A stretch of 64,000 bases of DNA, taken from Verrucomicrobiota bacterium. GTDB taxonomy: Bacteria > Verrucomicrobiota > Verrucomicrobiia > Limisphaerales > JACPZS01. How positions within the stretch are numbered: the stretch's first letter is position 1; each line of letters opens with the position of its first letter. The stretch covers positions 56,029 to 120,028 of the forward strand of contig JACPZS010000206.1 in the NCBI GenBank assembly GCA_016195385.1. Reading direction: 5' to 3'. Positions 1 through 9,712 of the stretch are shown here, piece after piece. The notes under the pieces are model-generated. The model was not told the origin of the DNA. It worked only from the letters and a program-made list of their open reading frames with translations, and made no database searches. Both the position numbers and the translations under genes were made by a program.

Positions 1-118
1 GTGTCGTGGGTGCGACTTGTTTCGCGGCGTCCGCGCCGAACGCGCGAGTGCCGCCAGCGACCAAGCCCGCGAGCGCCGCGCCTTGAGAAAGTTGATGGAG
101 GAAGATTCGTCGGTTCAT
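1..118 (-). CDS. N-terminus of a Tat-exported protein (partial)
   Basis: Reading leftward from the ATG at 118 there is an open frame of 39 codons that runs off the window edge. It starts MNRRIFLHQLSQGAALAGLV: a twin arginine at residues 3-4, a hydrophobic stretch and then an Ala-rich cleavage region (around AFGADA). This is the look of a Tat signal peptide as found on many exported oxidoreductases and DUF1501-like proteins of Planctomycetes and Verrucomicrobia. The mature domain is outside the window, so no function can be given. Confidence 0.6.
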   Translation of the reverse strand, partial: MNRRIFLHQLSQGAALAGLVAGGTRAFGADAAKQVAPTT

Positions 119-533
119 GGTTCGATTATTTTAGCGCCCCGGCTGGAATTGTCAGCCTGATTTAAACTCGAACGCGGAATTCAATTCACATAAGGAAGCG
201 AGGCGAGCGAAAGAGTCAGAAATTGCGCCTTCACCACCGGAACAATTTTAGGTAGCGCAGATTCTTGCGGAGGCAGTTTCATCTTCATTTTCTTGCTCGC
301 ATTCTGTGAATCCGAGTTAGCGCGGCAGTGGTTCGCGGTCACAAGCTCCGGGCTTTGGCCTTAGCCCCGCTTGCGCCGCCGTGATCCTGGCAGCTCATGC
401 TTCCGCGCGCAGGAAGGCGGGAGGCGGATATTTCACCACGCCCCGGCTCATTGACTTCGGCGATCCCGACCAGGCTCCGCGTAAATTTCGAGTGGCTGGC
501 GCCAAGGTTAGGCAGTAGGTTCATTCCACAACT
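119..533. other. Intergenic region between divergent genes
   Basis: About 415 bases separate the Tat-protein start (minus) and the CotH protein start (plus). The only frame here (61 codons on the minus strand, 339-524) has no recognisable domain or signal and is probably spurious. I see no clear promoter, repeat or RNA gene; promoters for both divergent genes presumably lie here. Confidence 0.5.
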
Positions 534-3500
534 GTGGAACGAAAATACTTCTCTCTCGCATGGAGCCTAGTCCGCCTTATCGTTGCTGGTTTCTTCACTC
601 AGCTCATCACACAGGGCGCGGTCGTCATCAACGAAATCCATTTCCGTCCAGACGTCAAAACTGAGCCGGCTCAATTCATCGAACTCTACAATTCCGGCAG
701 CGAGAACGTTGATCTGAGCGGCTGGTCGCTGACCAACGCGGTTGTTTTCACTTTTCCGGCCGGAACCACGATCGCAGCCGATGGCTTCATCGTCGTGGCC
801 CAGAATCCTGCGTTTTTGAAAAAGAAATTCGGCGTCGCGTCGCTCGGTCCGTGGACGCGAACGCTTGGCCGTAATGGCGATCACGTGGTGTTGCGCAACG
901 CGCAAGGCAAGACCGAGAATGAAGTTCGCTATCAACTTGGATTTCCGTGGCCGACAATTGGCGAAGCGCCCGGCTACTCGATTGAATTGAGCAATCCGAC
1001 GCTCGACAACAATCTCGCGGGAAGCTGGCGCGCGTCCGCGGTCGGCAGTGTGGCCACGCAGCGCCAGACCTTGATCGCCGAAACCGCGGTCTGGAATTAT
1101 CGCAAAGGAACCAGCGAACCTTCCCAGCCGACGACCGCCTGGCGGCAGCTCGATTTCGATGACTCGGCATGGTCGGCTGGCGCGACGCCCATCGGCTACG
1201 ATCCCTCGGTGGCTCTCAACACACGCTTGAACGACATGACCGGCCACTACACTTCGCTGTTTTTCCGGAAGAAGTTTGCGGTCGAAAATCCGGCGGCGAT
1301 TTCCAGCCTCGTGCTGGAAGCACTTTATGACGACGGTTTCAAAGTTTGGATCAATGGAGTCAATGTGTTGAACCGAAACATCGCGACGACTGAGGTTCCT
1401 TTCGACGGCCTCGCGCTTTCGACGCGCGAAGATTCAAGCTGGGAAGTGGATTCACTGCCGCCGCCGGCCACCTACCTCGTGCCGGGAACCAACGTCATCG
1501 CGATTCAGCTTCACAACATTCTTCTGACGAACAGCAGTGATTGTTTTCTCGACCTCCGCTTGCACGGCGAAGTGAGGCCGGCGTCGCACGGGCCGACACC
1601 GGGCGCGCGTAACTCCACATTTGTCACGAACGCACCGCCACAGATCCGCCAGGTCGAGCATTCGCCTCAACAGCCGACTTCCGGACAATCGGTGCGCATC
1701 ACGGCGAAGGTTACCGATCCGGATGGCGTCGCGAGTGTCATGCTGCAATACCAGATCGTTGATCCCGGCAGTTACATCGAACTCGACGATGAGGCCTATC
1801 GGACAAATTGGGTTTCCGTGCCAATGAACGATCGCGGCGCGACGCCGGATGCCTTGGGCGGCGACGATATTTTCTCCGCCGAACTTCCCGCGTCGTTGCA
1901 AACGCACCGTCGGCTGATCCGCTATCGCATTTCGGTCGTGGACGCGCTCGGCGCGAGCGTCACGGTTCCGTACGCCGACGACCCGCAACCGAACTTTGCT
2001 TACTTCGTCTATGACGGCATTCCCGCGTGGCGCGCGGCGATCCAGCCCGGCTCCACCGGCGTCCGTGGAGAAGTTGTTGATTTTGGAACGAACGTGATGA
2101 GCCAGGTTCAGGCTTATCAATTGGTCGCGAAACAAACCGCCATCGAAGAATCGACGTGGGGAATTTATTCCAATCGCATCAGCCAATACACCGGCGACGC
2201 GTATCTCTGGACCGGCACGCTCGTGTTCGACGGCGACGTTTACGATCATATCCGCTTCAAGGCGCGCGGCGGCGTCTGGCGTTACGCGATGGGCAAGAAC
2301 GCGTGGAAGATTAGTTTCAATCACGCTCATCGCTTCACGGCGCGCGACAATTTCGGAGAAAAATATCGAAACCCGTGGGCGAAGATGAACTGGCGTCCGA
2401 ACATCCAGCAAGGCGATTACCAGCATCGCGGCGAACAGGGCTTGTTTGAATCCGTGTCCTACAAGTTGTTCAACCTTGCCGGCACCGAGGCTTGCAACAC
2501 CCACCTCTTCCAACTGCGCGTCATTGACAAATCCTCGGAGACGGGCGCGACGCAGTATGACGGCGATTTTTGGGGACTCTATCTGGCGGTCGAGGAAGGC
2601 GACGGCCCGTTTCTCGACGAGCATCAGCTTCCCGATGGCAATTATTACATGATGCGAAACGGCACGGGTGATTTGCAAAATCAGGGCGCAACCGCAGTTT
2701 CCGATCGGTCCGACTTGAACAGTTTTATGAACGCCTATCGCGGCGGCAATCTCACCGATGACTGGTGGCGGACGAATCTGGATTTGCCGCGCTACTTCAG
2801 CTTCCGTTCAATCGTCGAGACCGTGCATGATTACGACATCGACGAGGGGGCGGGGAAAAATTACCTCTACTACCACAACCCGCTGACCGGCCGGTGGTCG
2901 ATCCATCCATGGGACGAAGATTTGACCTGGGCGGACAACATGTACGGCGGCGGCGTGTCGCCGTTCAAGAATCGTGTCCTGTCACGGGCCGTGTTCAAAG
3001 TGGAATACCAAAACCGCCTTCGCGAAATTCGCGACCTGTTGTTCAATCCCGACCAATGCGGGCAACTGATCGACGAGTTCGCCGCGATGATTCACGACCC
3101 AGCGGGCGGCCTTTCAATCACCGACGCCGACCGCTGCCAGTGGGACTACAATCCGATCATGACCAACGCCGTGATTGTCAATTTGTCGAAGGCTGGCCGC
3201 GGAAAGTTTTATCTATTCCCGTTTGAAAGCAATGTGCCGAAGAATTTCACCGGCGCGGTGCGGCTGATGAAAAATTACATCGTGTCCCGCGGCAAGTGGA
3301 TCGACATCAATCTGGCCAACGACGCCACGATCCCGGAGACGCCGACCGTCACTTCGAGTGGCCCGGTAGGTTTCCCGGTCAACCAACTTCGCTTCACGTG
3401 TTCCGATTATCGTGGGGCCAACGCATTTGCCGCGATGCAATGGCGTCTGGCCGAAGTCACGCCCGCGACCGCGCCGTCTTTCGTGTCGGGACGCCCTCGC

Positions 3501-4577
3501 CGATACGAGATCAACGCTGTTTGGGAAAGTGGTGAACGGAGTGAATTCGCGAGTGAAATCGTGATTCCGTCCACCTCGATTGAGGTTGGCAAAACGTATC
3601 GCGTCCGCGCGCGTGTAAGAGATCAGACTGGCCGCTGGAGCCATTGGTCAACTCCGCTTGAATTCATCGCCGGTGAAGCTGACAACGCGCAAGCACTCTG
3701 CGAGCACTTGCGAATTTCGGAGATCATGTATCAACCGCCGGCCGGCAGCGAGTTCGAGTTCATCGAATTGCGCAACACGAGTCCAACGCTGTCGCTGGAT
3801 CTCGCCGGCGCGTCGCTCACGGGAGTTGGTTTCACTTTTCCATCCAGTGCGGTCGTCCCACCAAATGGATTTTTGCTCGTCACCGACGCGGACGCCAACA
3901 ACAACTTCGCCCGCTTCCGAGCACACTATGGAGTTTCGGACGCGGTGCCAGTCGTGGGACCGTACCCGGGCAAATTGAACAACGCCGGCGATGCGATTGC
4001 CATTCAGTTGATGGGCGGGACGATTGTGCAATCCTTGAAGTACGACAACGGAGGCAGTTGGCCGTCGGTTCCGGCGGGCACGGAGCTTTCCCTTCAGCGA
4101 ATCCTGACGTCGCAGTCGGTGGACGATCCGACCAATTGGGAAGCTGCGTCGCCCACGCCCGGCTACGCGACGGAAACCGATCGCGATCATGACGGCATGC
4201 CGGACCGCTGGGAAATTGCCCACCGCTTGAATCCAGATGATCCGGCCGATGCCTTGCGGGATGCAGATAGTGACGGACGAACCAACCTCGAAGAATTTCA
4301 ATCCGGCACTGACCCGCGGGATTCTGCGAGTCGCTTGAGAATTACTTCGGCGGTGTTTGACCCGAGCAATGGCACACTCCAAATCACTTTCACAGGCGCT
4401 CTTGGAAAAACTTACTTACTCCAAGCTCGCGACGCTTCCGTCGAAAGCGCTTGGAAATCGCTGGATCGCTTCGGCCCGGCGGCTTCGAGCGCGACGGCCA
4501 CGCTCCATGATTTTTCACCGCTTCCCTTGCCAGGAATCGTCCGAATTTACCGCATCGTTATCATCCCAACCGACTAA
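534..4577 (+). CDS. Secreted lamin-tail / CotH-kinase-like surface protein
   Basis: A 1347-aa exported protein. The hydrophobic segment at residues 12-28 is a signal peptide. A first lamin-tail domain follows (about 28-125, with VVINEIHFRP and the FIELYN and LSGW signatures), then a jelly-roll-like region (about 185-345). A CotH-type region spans roughly 540-930, with the HN...W.IHPWDEDLTW motif near 780-800. A second lamin-tail domain begins near 1058 (LRISEIMYQPP). Near 1213-1262 is an Asp-rich Ca-binding repeat (DRDHDGMPD, DADSDGRTN). CotH of Bacillus phosphorylates spore-coat proteins, but the substrate here is unknown. The start is a GTG; no in-frame ATG precedes the signal peptide. Such modular proteins are common in Verrucomicrobia and may be cell-surface or matrix proteins. 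Confidence 0.85.
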   Translation: MERKYFSLAWSLVRLIVAGFFTQLITQGAVVINEIHFRPDVKTEPAQFIELYNSGSENVDLSGWSLTNAVVFTFPAGTTIAADGFIVVAQNPAFLKKKFGVASLGPWTRTLGRNGDHVVLRNAQGKTENEVRYQLGFPWPTIGEAPGYSIELSNPTLDNNLAGSWRASAVGSVATQRQTLIAETAVWNYRKGTSEPSQPTTAWRQLDFDDSAWSAGATPIGYDPSVALNTRLNDMTGHYTSLFFRKKFAVENPAAISSLVLEALYDDGFKVWINGVNVLNRNIATTEVPFDGLALSTREDSSWEVDSLPPPATYLVPGTNVIAIQLHNILLTNSSDCFLDLRLHGEVRPASHGPTPGARNSTFVTNAPPQIRQVEHSPQQPTSGQSVRITAKVTDPDGVASVMLQYQIVDPGSYIELDDEAYRTNWVSVPMNDRGATPDALGGDDIFSAELPASLQTHRRLIRYRISVVDALGASVTVPYADDPQPNFAYFVYDGIPAWRAAIQPGSTGVRGEVVDFGTNVMSQVQAYQLVAKQTAIEESTWGIYSNRISQYTGDAYLWTGTLVFDGDVYDHIRFKARGGVWRYAMGKNAWKISFNHAHRFTARDNFGEKYRNPWAKMNWRPNIQQGDYQHRGEQGLFESVSYKLFNLAGTEACNTHLFQLRVIDKSSETGATQYDGDFWGLYLAVEEGDGPFLDEHQLPDGNYYMMRNGTGDLQNQGATAVSDRSDLNSFMNAYRGGNLTDDWWRTNLDLPRYFSFRSIVETVHDYDIDEGAGKNYLYYHNPLTGRWSIHPWDEDLTWADNMYGGGVSPFKNRVLSRAVFKVEYQNRLREIRDLLFNPDQCGQLIDEFAAMIHDPAGGLSITDADRCQWDYNPIMTNAVIVNLSKAGRGKFYLFPFESNVPKNFTGAVRLMKNYIVSRGKWIDINLANDATIPETPTVTSSGPVGFPVNQLRFTCSDYRGANAFAAMQWRLAEVTPATAPSFVSGRPRRYEINAVWESGERSEFASEIVIPSTSIEVGKTYRVRARVRDQTGRWSHWSTPLEFIAGEADNAQALCEHLRISEIMYQPPAGSEFEFIELRNTSPTLSLDLAGASLTGVGFTFPSSAVVPPNGFLLVTDADANNNFARFRAHYGVSDAVPVVGPYPGKLNNAGDAIAIQLMGGTIVQSLKYDNGGSWPSVPAGTELSLQRILTSQSVDDPTNWEAASPTPGYATETDRDHDGMPDRWEIAHRLNPDDPADALRDADSDGRTNLEEFQSGTDPRDSASRLRITSAVFDPSNGTLQITFTGALGKTYLLQARDASVESAWKSLDRFGPAASSATATLHDFSPLPLPGIVRIYRIVIIPTD

Positions 4578-4715
4578 CCCAAGGTTCGTGACTGACGCGA
4601 CGAACCTGCCGTGACCAAAGCAGGCATCAACATGCTCGACACTCCTAGCGGACGCGGAGGATTGCAGCGAACCGCACGCGATGATGGTGTGGAGAATTGC
4701 GTTCATGAAAAAAAA

Positions 4716-6110
4716 TCAGCGTTTCACGGTTCCCGGCGGAGGAAATTTCTTCGCCGCGTCGTCGAGTACGAGCACCCAGTCGATTTGTTCCCCCTTGTCC
4801 GGAGAAAGAAATTCACGTTCACCCGCATTGGGAAATTCACCGATTAGTTTCGCCTTGCCGTCGCGCGGGTTGAACCACCATGCCTTCACTTTTGCGCCGG
4901 TGATTTTGTCCATGCGCACTTTGAAGGCGCGGCCCACGGGTGCATAGACCATCGCGTAGCTGCCGCCGCTGTCGCGCGTCGCCACGAAACGCCGCGTGCC
5001 CGCGCCGGGGACGAGCGTCGGATATTCCGTGGGCACGAGTAACGAGTCATCCGGCACGCGCGTCAGAAACGGGCGCGACTCGATAAGCCGTTTGCCGATG
5101 CCGACCTGAAACGCGCCCGGCTCGTCAATCGCCTCGGTCCAGGGCATCAGCGGCGCGTTGACCGGCTTGCGCGCCGGCGTGTGCATGGCCCACACGGAAT
5201 GATGTCCGTAAGTGTGGCCGCAGGCACCGCTGAACACATCCCAGTAGAACGGCCGGCGCACGTCCGCCGCGATGGAATGGCCGAAATTCTTCGCGTTGAA
5301 GGAAACCGGATGGCCTTCGTAAATCGGTTCGCCGTCCAGCACGGGCTTCACTGGCGTGCGGTCGTAATCCTCGCGCGTTTTGTCGTAGCGGCCAGTGAAC
5401 TCGGCACTGTGGCCGTTCTGGCGCATGTTGAAGTCGAGCCAGTTTTCATTGTGAAAGGGCACACTCGAACCTTGTCCGCCGGTCGGATGAAAAGTGATGA
5501 GATGCGCGCCGCTGTCGCCCCGGCGCAACCCGCGCGCCATCGCTCGAAGAATTTCCTTGTGCGCATCGGTCTCGACCGGCCGGTCGCCGCCGAGGATCCA
5601 CACGATTCCAGCGTCCTTGTAGCGCCGCCCAATCCATTCGCCGTACGTTTCGGCATTTTGCGGTGTGAAAATCTCCGGCCCGGCGCCCCACTTCTTGTTC
5701 CATTTGTCGCCCCACGTCGGCAGGAATCCGACGTGGATACCGAACGCGTTGGCCTTGGCGACAATCCAGTCCACGTGCTTGAAATAATCTTCGTCCGGCT
5801 GCAGCGGATCGTTGTTCTTGAGCGGCAGATGGCCGTAGGCGTTTGGCGCGGTGAGTCCCTCGAACTCGGCCAGCGTCACGGCTTGCACCAAGTTGAATCC
5901 CTTGTCCGCGCGGTTCCGCAAGTAACGCTCGGCGTCCTCGCGATTGAGCCGGTGGAACAATTCCCAGGCCGTGTCGCCCAGCCAGAAGAACGGACGGCCG
6001 TCTGTGGTGACGAGGAAGCGGTGGTTCTCGGAGACTTTCAATCTCGGCAGCGACGCCGCAGTCGCATGGACGGTGAGCACGAGCGGCAGGAGGATCGCGA
6101 GCAAGCGCAT
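4716..6110 (-). CDS. Secreted DUF4038 (apiosidase-like) glycoside hydrolase
   Basis: A 464-aa exported protein with a DUF4038-type TIM-barrel (for example [39 protein letters not shown] and [11 protein letters not shown]) and a C-terminal putative collagen-binding-like domain (from about [21 protein letters not shown]). DUF4038 members include apiosidases acting on plant pectic side chains; the substrate here is not proven. I chose the ATG at 6110 because it begins [20 protein letters not shown], a clean signal peptide. The frame extends to 6227, but that extra 39-residue leader is basic and not signal-like. The gene converges on the CotH gene. Confidence 0.85.
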   Translation of the reverse strand: MRLLAILLPLVLTVHATAASLPRLKVSENHRFLVTTDGRPFFWLGDTAWELFHRLNREDAERYLRNRADKGFNLVQAVTLAEFEGLTAPNAYGHLPLKNNDPLQPDEDYFKHVDWIVAKANAFGIHVGFLPTWGDKWNKKWGAGPEIFTPQNAETYGEWIGRRYKDAGIVWILGGDRPVETDAHKEILRAMARGLRRGDSGAHLITFHPTGGQGSSVPFHNENWLDFNMRQNGHSAEFTGRYDKTREDYDRTPVKPVLDGEPIYEGHPVSFNAKNFGHSIAADVRRPFYWDVFSGACGHTYGHHSVWAMHTPARKPVNAPLMPWTEAIDEPGAFQVGIGKRLIESRPFLTRVPDDSLLVPTEYPTLVPGAGTRRFVATRDSGGSYAMVYAPVGRAFKVRMDKITGAKVKAWWFNPRDGKAKLIGEFPNAGEREFLSPDKGEQIDWVLVLDDAAKKFPPPGTVKR

Positions 6111-6344
6111 ACGCGTGGTTGTTCTTGGATGGGTGATTCCGGGTGGCGGGGACGCTTTCGCTTTCAGGTGATGACGAGGATTTTTAATTCGGCAGCATGT
6201 TGACCGCGAATAGGCAAAGTCTGTCAAGCCCGTTGACGCGCTGCACCAAGGCGACGCAAGCTCGGCCCGCGATGATGACGATCTTGGCGCGGCAACGGGC
6301 GGTTAAACCAGGGCAGTTTTCACCTTTTCTTCAAGTTGTTTTAA

Positions 6345-6372
6345 TTGACAGCCGATATTGTTTTTGTTAAAT
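6345..6372 (+). promoter_or_regulatory. Sigma70-like promoter of the PEP-CTERM gene
   Basis: TTGACA (6345-6350), a 16-bp spacer and TTAAAT (6367-6372) lie 21 bases before the ATG at 6394. The surrounding DNA is clearly AT-richer than the flanks. Assignment is by motif only. Confidence 0.5.
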
Positions 6373-6393
6373 GAACTGAAAGTAAGTCCTGCT

Positions 6394-7050
6394 ATGAAAA
6401 TGAACATTCGGAATAAAATCTTAATTTCGCTCGCGGTGGGTTTGCTGGGCGTGGCCCAAGTCGGTGCGCAAACAGTTATCGTGGATACCACGACTCAGCC
6501 ACCCGATGTTGCAGATGGCTCACCGGACAGTGTTTACGACACGCGCTGGTTGGCGAACAAATTTACGACTGACAGCAGCACTTACAATCTAGCGGGAGTC
6601 ACCCTTACTTTAAGCACTGCAGTGGACACTAGCAGTAGTTTTCAAGTTGAGATTTATTCTGATAGTGCGGGAACTCCGAATGCATCGCTGGCTGTTCTAT
6701 CCGGCAATTCGACCCCAAGTTCTCCAGCAACCTACACTCCTTTAGCGACGTTGCAGTTGAACGCCAATTCTTCCTATTGGGTTGTCGCTAAAGTTCTCTC
6801 TCCAACTGGTGAATATACTTGGCATTTTGCAGGACCAAGTGGTGCTTCCTTTACCGGGGTCGGAAGTCTCGGAGGCTTTTCTGCCAGCACCGACGCAGGA
6901 GCGTCATGGTCAGGTGAAGACGCGAACTTTCCCGCTCTGTTTAGTGTTACTGGGAACGCGACTGTTCCTGAGCCTTCGTCGTATGCTGCGATTTTTGGCG
7001 TGGCCGCTCTTGGCTATGGCGCGTTTTCCCGCCGTCTGCGCCGGGCTTAA
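6394..7050 (+). CDS. PEP-CTERM sorted extracellular protein
   Basis: A 218-aa secreted protein: N-terminal signal peptide (about residues 1-26), then a beta-rich domain of the 'choice-of-anchor R' type (DTRWLANKFTTDSSTYNLAG, then VTLTLS). It ends with a PEP-CTERM sorting tail (residues 191-218: VPEPSS, a hydrophobic helix, then SRRLRRA). PEP-CTERM tails are cleaved by exosortase, and the proteins are typically exported together with exopolysaccharide. The start at 6394 gives the signal peptide directly; an upstream in-frame ATG at 6358 overlaps the probable promoter. The gene is monocistronic, between a good promoter and a terminator. No exosortase gene is in this window. Confidence 0.85.
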   Translation: MKMNIRNKILISLAVGLLGVAQVGAQTVIVDTTTQPPDVADGSPDSVYDTRWLANKFTTDSSTYNLAGVTLTLSTAVDTSSSFQVEIYSDSAGTPNASLAVLSGNSTPSSPATYTPLATLQLNANSSYWVVAKVLSPTGEYTWHFAGPSGASFTGVGSLGGFSASTDAGASWSGEDANFPALFSVTGNATVPEPSSYAAIFGVAALGYGAFSRRLRRA

Positions 7051-7071
7051 TTCGCTCAACTTCATTTTCAA

Positions 7072-7104
7072 AACTCGCCCGCGTTTTCGTGGGCGAGTTT
7101 TTTT
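7072..7104 (+). terminator. Rho-independent terminator after the PEP-CTERM gene
   Basis: The 9-bp stem AACTCGCCC (7072-7080) pairs with GGGCGAGTT (7091-7099) around a 10-base loop and is followed by a run of T to 7104. It isolates the PEP-CTERM gene from the nuoAB unit. Confidence 0.85.
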
Positions 7105-7171
7105 GTCGCTCAAAGCAGTCTGTTTTCCGTCGTTGGCTTGACTTCACATCGCCAAACCGTAGCGTCACCGC

Positions 7172-7447
7172 ATGTCGAATTCGGGAAACAAGCAGAGGCG
7201 GCCCGCCAAGGCCATGCTCTTGGGAGTCGGTTTGGATTCTGACGGCCACCGCCGGGTCACGACCGGGCCAAACATCGCCCTGGTTGGTGGCACTCAGGAA
7301 ACCCACGAGCAGATGACGGAGACGGCGATCAAGATCAACGAGAAGTTGACCGCCAGTGGCAAGCAGTTGCACGAAGTCAGCCGGGAAGAATTCGATGACA
7401 TCGCCAACTCGGTCGGTCTGCGGCGGCATCAGCCCGAGAAAAACTAA
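7172..7447 (+). CDS. Small conserved-looking protein upstream of nuoA
   Basis: A 91-aa soluble, charged protein that I do not recognise. The N-terminus is basic (NSGNKQRRPAK). The middle (MLLGVGLDSDGHRRVTTGPNIAL, read in two parts around residue 15) resembles a short beta-hairpin, and the C-terminal half is a probable helix with TETAIKINEKL and REEFDDIANSVG. It ends 8 bases before the nuoA GTG, so it is probably co-transcribed with nuoAB. The function is unknown; the tight spacing and lack of frame conflicts suggest a real gene. Confidence 0.6.
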   Translation: MSNSGNKQRRPAKAMLLGVGLDSDGHRRVTTGPNIALVGGTQETHEQMTETAIKINEKLTASGKQLHEVSREEFDDIANSVGLRRHQPEKN

Positions 7448-7455
7448 AGCCCGTC

Positions 7456-7830
7456 GTGGTCAATTACCCGTCATATTTTTTCCTCGCTGTATTCCTCGGC
7501 ATCGCGATTTTGTTTCCACTCGGACCGCTTCTGCTGGCGCGGCTCTGGGCGGCAAAATTTGCGCCGCAGAAATCTGGCGAGCAGAAAAACGCGGTCTATG
7601 AATGCGGTCTGGAAACCAAAGGTGACGCCCGCATTCAGTTCAAATCCCACTACTATCTCTACGCGATCATTTTTCTGATCTTTGACGTGGAGACAATTTT
7701 TCTGCTGCCCTTCGCGGTCGCGTTCACGGGATTGCCATTCGGCGCGTTTCTGGCGCTCGTGGTTTTTCTGCTGCTGCTGGTTGAAGGATTGGCCTGGGCC
7801 TGGATGAAAGGTGTGCTGACGTGGCACTGA
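7456..7830 (+). CDS. nuoA: NADH-quinone oxidoreductase subunit A
   Basis: A 124-aa membrane subunit of complex I with three predicted helices. The family signatures are present: YECGLETKGDARIQF in the loop after helix 1, followed by the FDVET segment of helix 2, which carries conserved acidic residues. NuoA sits at the junction of the membrane and peripheral arms, near the quinone site. The start is a GTG 8 bases after the preceding small gene. nuoB follows by 24 bases. nuoC-G are not adjacent and the membrane-arm genes are about 32 kb away on the other strand, so complex I genes are split in this genome. Confidence 0.95.
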   Translation: MVNYPSYFFLAVFLGIAILFPLGPLLLARLWAAKFAPQKSGEQKNAVYECGLETKGDARIQFKSHYYLYAIIFLIFDVETIFLLPFAVAFTGLPFGAFLALVVFLLLLVEGLAWAWMKGVLTWH

Positions 7831-7854
7831 GCATCGCGCGACCACTGACCCCAC

Positions 7855-8469
7855 ATGGATGAAGGACTGCGAAACGAACTGACCAAGCAGGGAGTTTTCA
7901 CCACGACGCTGGAAGAACTTTACAATTGGGGGCGGAAAAACTCCGTTTGGCCGCTCCAGTTCGGCCTGGCGTGTTGCGCGATTGAAATGATCGCCACGTC
8001 CATGGCGCGCTACGATCTCGCGCGGTTCGGTGCGGAAGTTTTCCGTCCGTCGCCCCGCCAGGCGGATCTCATGATCGTCGCCGGCACCGTCACCAAGAAA
8101 ATGGCGCCGCAGGTCATCCGTCTCTACAACCAGATGCCGGAGCCGAAATACGTCATCGCGATGGGCGCGTGCGCCATCAGCGGCGGGCCCTTCAAGCAGG
8201 GCTACAACGTGCTCAAGGGCATCGACCGCTACATCCCAGTCGATGTCCACATTCCCGGCTGCCCGCCGCGGCCCGAAGCGCTCATCCATGCCTTCATGAC
8301 GCTGCAAAAAGCAATCAGCGGACAAAAACTTTCCGGCCCGAACCGGGCGCAACACCTCCAGCCGGACGAGCCGAGCGAATTTCCGATTCCGCAGTTCGGC
8401 GAACACGATCTCGTGCCGCCGAGCAATCCCGCCGTTTGGAAGGCTCCGCAAATGTCGCAACATCTTTGA
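7855..8469 (+). CDS. nuoB: NADH-quinone oxidoreductase subunit B
   Basis: A 204-aa subunit that holds the terminal [4Fe-4S] cluster N2, the electron donor to quinone. All four cluster cysteines are visible: the adjacent pair C40-C41 ([10 protein letters not shown]), C106 (MGACAISGG) and C136 (PGCPPRPE). The C-terminal 50 residues after the core are a polar extension. It is the last gene of this short nuo unit; the next gene is convergent and unrelated. Confidence 0.97.
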   Translation: MDEGLRNELTKQGVFTTTLEELYNWGRKNSVWPLQFGLACCAIEMIATSMARYDLARFGAEVFRPSPRQADLMIVAGTVTKKMAPQVIRLYNQMPEPKYVIAMGACAISGGPFKQGYNVLKGIDRYIPVDVHIPGCPPRPEALIHAFMTLQKAISGQKLSGPNRAQHLQPDEPSEFPIPQFGEHDLVPPSNPAVWKAPQMSQHL

Positions 8470-8543
8470 AGCTGAATAAGTAACGGGGACTATCTAGCCA
8501 GCGGGCGTGGAGCAGCGGGCGTTTTCCAAGATCGACGTGCGGA

Positions 8544-9524
8544 CTAGAACCAAGCGAGGCGGCGCTGGTTGGCGAAGTGCAGCAGACCCACCGTACGCCA
8601 CGACATCGTGAGGAAATAGAGCGACGCGAAATGCGTTAGAATTCCGGGCAGCACCGGAACCGAAATTTTTCCGAGAACAAATTCGAGCGCGAACTCGATC
8701 GCCACCAGCGCGAGCAGCACTCCGCAAGCGAGCAAATAATCAAGCGGCACTCGCGCGATCGAAGTTACGACAGCCACGGGATTCAACGCGGTCAGCGAGT
8801 CGTGCATCGACACGGCCAAGACCGCCATCGGCAGATACAGAAAGCCAGCACCGAGGAGGCCGTAACTCACCGCGTGCCCCACCGGATTCGAGCCGCTCAA
8901 GCGAAGCGCAAGCATTCCCGGTCCCAGGCAAAACGCGATCACGCCCAGCATCTGGAATAACGGCGAGAGGATGTCCTCCTGAAAATTGGTGAACTCCGGC
9001 CAATTGGGCAACTGCGCGTCGCCGAGGCCGGAACTGTTGATGATTTTTTGCACGTAGGCCACGAGGTAACCGGTGCCAAACATTGCGACAAAGATCCCGA
9101 CGATGCCCGCAGCGGAGGCCATGAAATCGAGCACGACGAAAAACACCGTTCCTGCCACGAGCAGAATCAAACCGTCTCCCTGCCACGGGTATTTCCAAGC
9201 GCCGCGCAAATACGCGAAGTAGGACCGATCCTCGGCCAGCGGCGCGACGCCGACGGGCGCGACACGCGCAGGGGCAGCAACCTTCTTCACAGTTGCGACG
9301 ACGGGGATTCGCACGGGCACGGGAATCGGCGGAGACAATTTCGCATCGGCTGCTCGCGCTGTCGCGGCCACGGGCAGCAACTCAGCCACGGGCGTCCATT
9401 CGGTGAGGCCATCGCACCACGCCAAATCCGTCGTCGCGATCGTTCCGGCTCGAATCATTTCCTCGACCGTCTCCAGCTCGAAAGGGCCGAGTTGCTGGCC
9501 GTCACGATGAATGAGCAATGTCAT
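8544..9524 (-). CDS. GYF_2-domain polytopic membrane protein
   Basis: A 326-aa protein. The first 50 residues form a GYF_2 domain (GPFELETVEEMIRAGTI, then AWCDGLTEWTPVAEL), a fold thought to bind proline-rich or peptide ligands. A Pro/Val/Ala-rich linker follows, and then a membrane domain of about six helices resembling DUF4013 proteins. The ATG at 9524 starts exactly at the GYF domain; an upstream frame to 9641 adds a non-conserved leader. It is divergent from the squalene-hopene cyclase gene. The role is unknown, possibly envelope-related. Confidence 0.75.
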   Translation of the reverse strand: MTLLIHRDGQQLGPFELETVEEMIRAGTIATTDLAWCDGLTEWTPVAELLPVAATARAADAKLSPPIPVPVRIPVVATVKKVAAPARVAPVGVAPLAEDRSYFAYLRGAWKYPWQGDGLILLVAGTVFFVVLDFMASAAGIVGIFVAMFGTGYLVAYVQKIINSSGLGDAQLPNWPEFTNFQEDILSPLFQMLGVIAFCLGPGMLALRLSGSNPVGHAVSYGLLGAGFLYLPMAVLAVSMHDSLTALNPVAVVTSIARVPLDYLLACGVLLALVAIEFALEFVLGKISVPVLPGILTHFASLYFLTMSWRTVGLLHFANQRRLAWF

Positions 9525-9712
9525 GCTTTGCACGCCCCGCTCGCCTGCCACTTTCCGCCAACCGAATCGATCACGAGCAGCGGATGAGTTGATTATCCAG
9601 ATTTGAGCGTTCGCCACCTCGAACGTCCAGCCAAACTTCACCTTGGCGTCGGCGTTGCCGCGCCGGGGAAAATTGCTTTACAGCCCCTCGCCCGATTCGC
9701 AAGCTACGCACT

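Noticed and set aside
339..524. 61-codon minus-strand frame in the first intergenic region
   Set aside because: No signal, domain or RBS; atypical composition for a small gene.
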